A DNA stretch of 64,000 bases from contig PTEX01000120.1 of NCBI GenBank assembly GCA_003342815.1, positions 1,571,262 to 1,635,261 on the forward strand, written 5' to 3'. The notes under the pieces are model-generated. The model ran no database searches. It saw only the letters and a program-made list of their open reading frames with translations, and was not told where the DNA came from. Shown here piece after piece: positions 1-64,000 of this stretch. Position 1 is the first letter of the stretch; each line of letters opens with the position of its first letter. Source of the DNA: Eudromia elegans (Eukaryota > Chordata > Aves > Tinamiformes > Tinamidae). Position numbers and translations under genes: made by a program.

Positions 1-52
1 TTTATATACACTGATTAGATCCTCTCTCAGCCTTTCCTTCTTCAGGCTGAAC
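1..52 (-). repeat. CR1 LINE fragment cut by the window edge
   Basis: Read on the minus strand the first bases translate to an FSLKKERLREDLISVY-like peptide. This matches the [15 protein letters not shown] region near the C-terminus of CR1 ORF2. The element continues past position 1, and the match stops abruptly near position 52. Confidence 0.6.
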
Positions 53-745
53 AGGCAACTACAGAACCTTGAGCAAAGAGGAGTAACAAAGGGTGGAGTG
101 GAGCGTAGACACCGCGGTCAAACTCTTTTGCAGTCCCTGTGCTGGGCGGCTGATCAGCCACACAGCAGCTGCCCAGTGGGAGATACACGATAACATGTCC
201 GGTGTTGATCTAGCAATGCTGGTAAAACACTGCTTTCGGATGAACTGTGCTTGAACTTTGTTCATTACAACCTCTTTATAATGCCAAAACACACCTCCAG
301 CCCAAAAGTTACCCGCCTCGAGGTACGACCACTCCTCACTGAGCATGTGCTCTAGATTTTCGACTCACTGTACCTTTAAATGAAAGTGAGAAACTTTTTC
401 ACCAATAAATAACAATACTAAGTATGATTATAGTCATTCAAGTTACACTTAAATTTAATGAAAAAGGATAAAAGGTGAGTTATGAAGGGAAGTAGCTGGA
501 GGAAAGATTCCATTGTAACTTTTGGGATCTGTCAACGGGCTGATCCTCCTTTCCTCGTATCAAGACACCACCTGTGGAAACTCGAGATCAAGAGCCCTCT
601 CCCATTTTCAAGGGTGAGTGATGATTGCGCATATGTACATCGGAGCTTGCTAAATATTCCACCCTGTAGTAGAGATGTTCCTGTACTGACATCCAAAACT
701 TGCTTTGTTGCATTTGAATAAATCATGATATTCATGAACTCGACT
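53..745. repeat. Unclassified GC-richer block, possible LTR-type fossil
   Basis: This block is clearly richer in G, C and CpG than the flanking intron, and it separates two CR1 pieces. It holds no CSMD3 exon and no protein I recognise. An AATAAA-like signal (GAATAAATC) near 716 and a regulatory-looking composition suggest an old LTR or other inserted element, but I could not name a family. An ancient non-coding or promoter-like sequence is the alternative. Confidence 0.3.
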
Positions 746-751
746 ATGTGT

Positions 752-780
752 TCAGAATCACAGAATCACAGAATGGTTGA
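752..780 (-). repeat. CR1 3' end remnant
   Basis: CAGAATCACAGAATCACAG followed by AATGGTT is the reverse complement of the octamer-type tail that ends avian CR1 elements. Only about 29 bases remain, so this is a very short 5'-truncated copy. Confidence 0.6.
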
Positions 781-1461
781 TCACTTACGGACAGAAGCAT
801 TTTAAATGTGAAATAAATATCTGTAGATGGGATCAAATAGAACTAATTCCTCTAGAGTTAACAAATCAGAAGCTTGTAATTATGCTTCAGATACAAATTC
901 TTCTATGATATTTTAGTAGTATACTATTGATTTATCACTTTCCTTAGAATTTTACTTACATAAGACAGCAAAAAAAATCCTAGCTAACTAAAATATTCTT
1001 AGCTATATATAGGCAAATATAGGCACATATATTGACAAAGGGAAAGAATCAGCTCATTCTTCACACACTGCAACATGCAACTTAGATAACCAGGTCTGAA
1101 ACTAAAATTCTGAAAACCCCTGCTCAGTCCTGGTGGAATGTACACTTCAAAAGCAAATTGGATGCTGTTGCTGCTGTTTCTTCATTAAGGACATTAGTTT
1201 TGTTGTTGTTGTTTCCAGCAAAATTCCTCTAATTGTTCTAGCTTTTTATCTGTGTGCACCTTGATCTTTATTCCATTAAAAAAAGGTAGAACTCTAGTCC
1301 CAAAATCTGATCAGGATCCAGAAAATAAACTGTTATCTATGTTGCCTGAGTACCTATGGGAACTTCTGCTCCTGAATTTGTTTCACTGTAGTAATAGGAA
1401 CGGAAGGGATTCTTGGCCTAGAATAAGTGAATGACTGCGAAATGTACTCTTAAGTGACCTT

Positions 1462-1533
1462 ATCTGAGCAGGGGGGTTGGAACTACATGGTCTCTAGAAG
1501 TCCCTTCCAACCTCAACCATTCTGTGATTCTGC
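1462..1533 (+). repeat. CR1 3' end fragment
   Basis: The stretch GAGCAGGGGGGTTGGA through CCCTTCCAACCTCAACC and TTCTGTGATTCT is the terminal 70 bases of a CR1 element in plus orientation. It includes the GGTTGGACTAGATGATCT-like stem region and the tail repeat. Confidence 0.85.
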
Positions 1534-2061
1534 AGCGTGTTAGTACTTAACTCCAATCAAAATAAATTGGAGACTTCGTCTCCAATCTCATTTTCAAAAA
1601 GATTTAATTTAACATCAGTTAATAATAGCTATAAAACACAGTTCACTCACATTTTGGCTCTGGAAGAATAACACTTTCTTTGTAGTATTTGTCAGAAGCT
1701 GAATGCCACACAAAAGTATTTAGATTACAGAGAATTTTAGAAATGTTGTAAGCAGTGAGGAGATACGATCCTGGAATGACAAGGGCCTCTTTTCTTACAA
1801 AGAATCCTATGGAAATGTACCTTTTTTTTTTTTTTTTTTTCCCCTACTTTTGCTTAAGTATTAGTAAGTTTAATGTGGTTAAGAAATTAGTCTGTTTTGG
1901 TCACTTATGTTAGTCTTCCAAACATGCACACTACTCTAACGTCAGTCATACTAATGAAAGCAATTCTTAGAAAAGTAATGACTTTTTTTTTTTTCCTAAG
2001 TTTTATTCCAACACTAATCAGTATAGACAGTGAAAAAAAATTATTTATTTGTCACACTCAC

Positions 2062-61025
<58,964 letters not shown>

Positions 61026-61527
61026 TCATCATGCTCTCATCTTCTCTAAAGAAACCTTACTTTTGCATCAAATGTTCTATGATTGTATCTATCTCTTCTT
61101 CACTTTTAAGATTTCTATATAATGACCAAACCCACATTTCTTATATTTTTTCCTTGATCATACATATTGAGCACCATTATAAGAACTCTCTTTCCTGGGT
61201 ACACTATGACCAGAGATATAGTTGTGTAGGAGACCTTAACTTACATTTTATGGACATGATCCCACAAGACTAGATGCATCTTAATGTGATGAGGTCAGAA
61301 AACTGTGAAGTGAGGGGAGCCAATATAATACCTACTTTAGATTAAATAAAAAGTATGCATATAAGCCACATTTCACTTCATTCAGCATTAATAAAATGCA
61401 AGTAGATATCTATATCCCTATATACCATATGATATATTTTCATACAATTTTTCTTTGCTCACTGGAGGACACACCATGAAAATATTCCTTAGATTTTTCT
61501 CCTTCCTTTGCTGTAAACACCTATGGC

Positions 61528-61532
<5 letters not shown>

Positions 61533-61611
<79 letters not shown>
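61533..61611 (+). repeat. 79-base T tract
   Basis: The tract consists of 44 T, GG, then 33 T, followed by CCCAAAATGG. It is far longer than the 18-24-base runs elsewhere in the window. It begins about 275 bases from the CR1 3' end and is not its tail, because CR1 ends in an octamer repeat and not poly(A). Confidence 0.95.
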
Positions 61612-61806
61612 CCCAAAATGGTAAAATTCATTCTATCATTCATATATCCTAATCCTTGTTTCCCCTTCTTTCCATAATATGAAAAACAGTATGTCTAATA
61701 GCTGCACAGAAATAGTAATTCAGCACTTGTAAATAAAATCACTGATATGCAGAAGGGGATTGGAAGTAAACATATACGGGAATTTTCCACTATTTTTTCT
61801 ATTAGT

Positions 61807-62857
61807 GAATCACAGAACCACAGAATGGTTAACGTTGGAAGGGGACTCTAGAGATCCTCCAGTCCACCCTTCCTGCTCCAGCAGGGACACCCAGAACACA
61901 TGGCACAGGGTGCCATCCAGGCAGGTTTTGAAGATCTCCAAAGAAGGAGACTCCACAGCCTCTCTGGGCAGCCTGTTCCAGGGCTCCGTCACTGTCACAG
62001 GAAACAAGTTCTTCCTCACATGCAGATGAAACTTCCTGTTTTTCAACTTGTACCCATTGCTCCTTGTCCTATCACTGGCCACCACTGAGAATAGTTTGGC
62101 CCCATCCTACCTACATTCACCCCCCAGGTACTTATACATATTATCAGATCTCCTCTTAGTCTTCTCTTCTCTAGGCTGAACAAGTCCAGCTCACTTAGTC
62201 TCTCCTCATATGATAGATACCCCAGTCTCTTAACCATCTTTGTTGCTCATCGCTGGACCCTCTCTAGAAGCTCCACGTCCCTCTCATGCTGGGGAGACCA
62301 GACCTGCTGCCAAGAGTCCAGGTGTGGCTTTGCTAGAGCTGAGTAGAGGGGCAGGATCCCCTCCCTCGCTCCTCCTGATGCAGCCAGGATCCCATTGGCC
62401 TTCTTGGCCACAAGGGCACATTGCTGACTCATGGTCAACTTGTTGTCAACCAGGACTCCCAAATCCCTCTCCGCAGAGCTACTTCCTAGCAGATCAGCCC
62501 ATAATCTGTACTGGTGCCTGAGGTTATTCCTGCCCGGGTGCAGGACCCTGCACTTATCCTTGTTGAACCTTATGAGGTTCCTCTCTGCTCAACTCTCTGT
62601 CCTGTCCAGGTCCCTCTGAATGGCAGCACTGCCCTCTGGAGCATCAGCCACGCCATCTAGGTGGTATCATACACAAACGTGCTCAGGTTGCAGTGTGTTC
62701 CCTCACCCAAGTCATTAGTGAACAAATTGAACTGCGCTGGGCCCAACACTTATCCCTGAGGGACATCACAGGCCACAGGCCTCCAACTAGACTCAGCCTT
62801 ATCACCACCCTCTGAGCTGTGCCATCCAGCCAGTTCTTGATCCACCTCACTGTCCAA
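61807..62857 (-). repeat. CR1 LINE, 5'-truncated, 1.05 kb
   Basis: On the minus strand the element reads from the WIKNWLDGTAQR-like region of the reverse transcriptase through the VLHLGRNN-type and [13 protein letters not shown] regions. It continues into the complete 3' UTR with [15 protein letters not shown] and the tail at 61807 (GAATCACAGAACCACAG on the plus strand). Short frames are separated by stops. It is truncated at about 62857 and lies in the same orientation as the host gene. Confidence 0.93.
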
Positions 62858-64000
62858 ACTGTTATGAAATAACAGTAAAGGTATTAGGAAATGGCAGAAG
62901 CTGGAATGAGGTGGCACTTTTGTGCCATGCAGAATGGAGACTGGGGTAATTTGTTTTATCAGGCAGAGGATAGAAATTCCAGATTTTCTTCCTAGTCATT
63001 TATGGGTGTCATGGAGAGGATCAATAGGCAATCATTTATGCCCTGCGAGAACTAGGAGGAACCAAATGGAGTTATCAACTGCCAATCTGTAAATCACCTA
63101 AAGAGGTATTTTACTACACCATGCTTATTCAAGCTCTAGCACTTTCCCCTATAGGCAGGTAGCATTGCCAGAAGACTACATGAGCTTCAAAAATCTTGGA
63201 AGGATATTTAAGAGCTTTAAGTGCATGAACAATTCCTTGAATTCTGTAGGTTCTCCAGCTAGATTTTATGAAAGCTTACAGATACTAGGGAAAAGTGACT
63301 AAATGTTCAAACGTTTTGTTATACTTTAGTCACATACCCGCTATAAGTAAATACAAGAGACAAAATACTGAAAAAAATAGTCTGTTTGATTTCCTATGGC
63401 CATTTGTATACTGTAATATTTATGAGAGAAAAGATACATTACAAAAGCATAAAGTTATATTTGCATTAGAACAAGGAGACAAGGATTAACTTTTCTGAAA
63501 TTTCAATGTCAAAATTTCTAAAGAAATGTGAGGATCTCCTAATATGGTTTATGTTTTACCAGGTTTGTGTCTCCAATCAGCAGAACATTGCTTCTGATAT
63601 GAAAACCCATACAATGATTAGTAATATTTACAATACATAGTTTTATTAAGAATAGATATTAGAGATTCAAGATGATTCATTTAGGTAGTTCCAGTCTGGT
63701 GCTTGTGACACCTAATTACCTCCTACTCTGAATGACAATGCTTTACAATACAACACAGAAAGAAAGGCTAAAGCCTTGATAACACTCATATTCTGAAATT
63801 TTGTGGCCCAGTCAAAAGTTAAGAGAGATAATTTTTAGAAACTCTGTAATATATCACATAACTATAATAATAACTACTATGTAATTCAACTACAATCTCA
63901 CTTGGGAAGTTTGACCTTTGAAGACCTTTGAAGTCCAAATTCTTAACTTTGAATGAAACAGTCCATTTAATTCAGGGCTATATCTCAACATTTTGATAAT

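Larger units (their letters stand above)
1..2061 (-). other. CSMD3: Intron downstream of the last exon (partial)
   Basis: This is the start of the intron after the CUB13 exon. It holds the CR1 pieces and the GC-richer block listed separately, plus a 19-base T-run at 1822-1840. No further CSMD3 exon was found in it. Confidence 0.8.

Noticed and set aside
61455-61652. Poly-Phe open frame
   Set aside because: It is the translation of the T tract.

Overview
The window is vertebrate genomic DNA, most likely from a bird. It is AT-rich, almost entirely intronic, and its interspersed repeats are CR1 LINEs with the avian-type 3' end (a GATTCTRTGATTCT-like tail). The species cannot be told from the sequence. 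There is no bacterial-style gene organisation, no operon, no CRISPR array and no recognisable RNA gene.

One host gene runs through the window on the minus strand: an internal part of a CUB and Sushi multiple domains gene, best matched from memory to CSMD3. Fifteen consecutive internal exons (2,082 coding bases, about 694 residues) were placed. All have AG acceptors and GT donors, and the reading frame stays open across every junction. In transcript order (high to low coordinate) they encode Sushi, CUB, Sushi, CUB, Sushi, CUB, Sushi, CUB. By counting back from the usual 14 CUB/Sushi alternation these are probably Sushi 9 to CUB 13. The product is a very large single-pass neuronal membrane protein, and the part seen here is wholly extracellular. 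The promoter, signal peptide, first nine CUBs, tandem Sushi stack, transmembrane segment and cytoplasmic tail lie outside the window.

Layout. 1-2061: intron with repeat debris, including a possible LTR-like fossil and CR1 ends. 2062-4861: CUB13 and Sushi 12. 4862-8344: intron with an old, decayed CR1/L3-like LINE. 8345-13303: CUB12 and Sushi 11. 13304-19793: intron without clear content. 19794-24343: CUB11 in three exons. 26662-28512: Sushi 10 and the rest of CUB10. 28513-49887: a 21.4 kb intron with a 2.7 kb CR1, an older LINE fragment, two strong inverted repeats and several microsatellites. 49888-50004: first CUB10 exon. 50005-60733: a 10.7 kb intron with two abutting CR1 fragments. 60734-60928: Sushi 9. 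60929-64000: intron with a 79-base T tract and a third CR1.

I found no evidence for a new biological system. The observations most worth checking are a 34-bp near-perfect hairpin (42066-42146), a 22-bp perfect hairpin with a GATA-type insertion in one arm (44156-44223), the different intron positions among homologous CUB repeats, the apparent loss of calcium ligands in CUB10, and the abutting pair of CR1 fragments.
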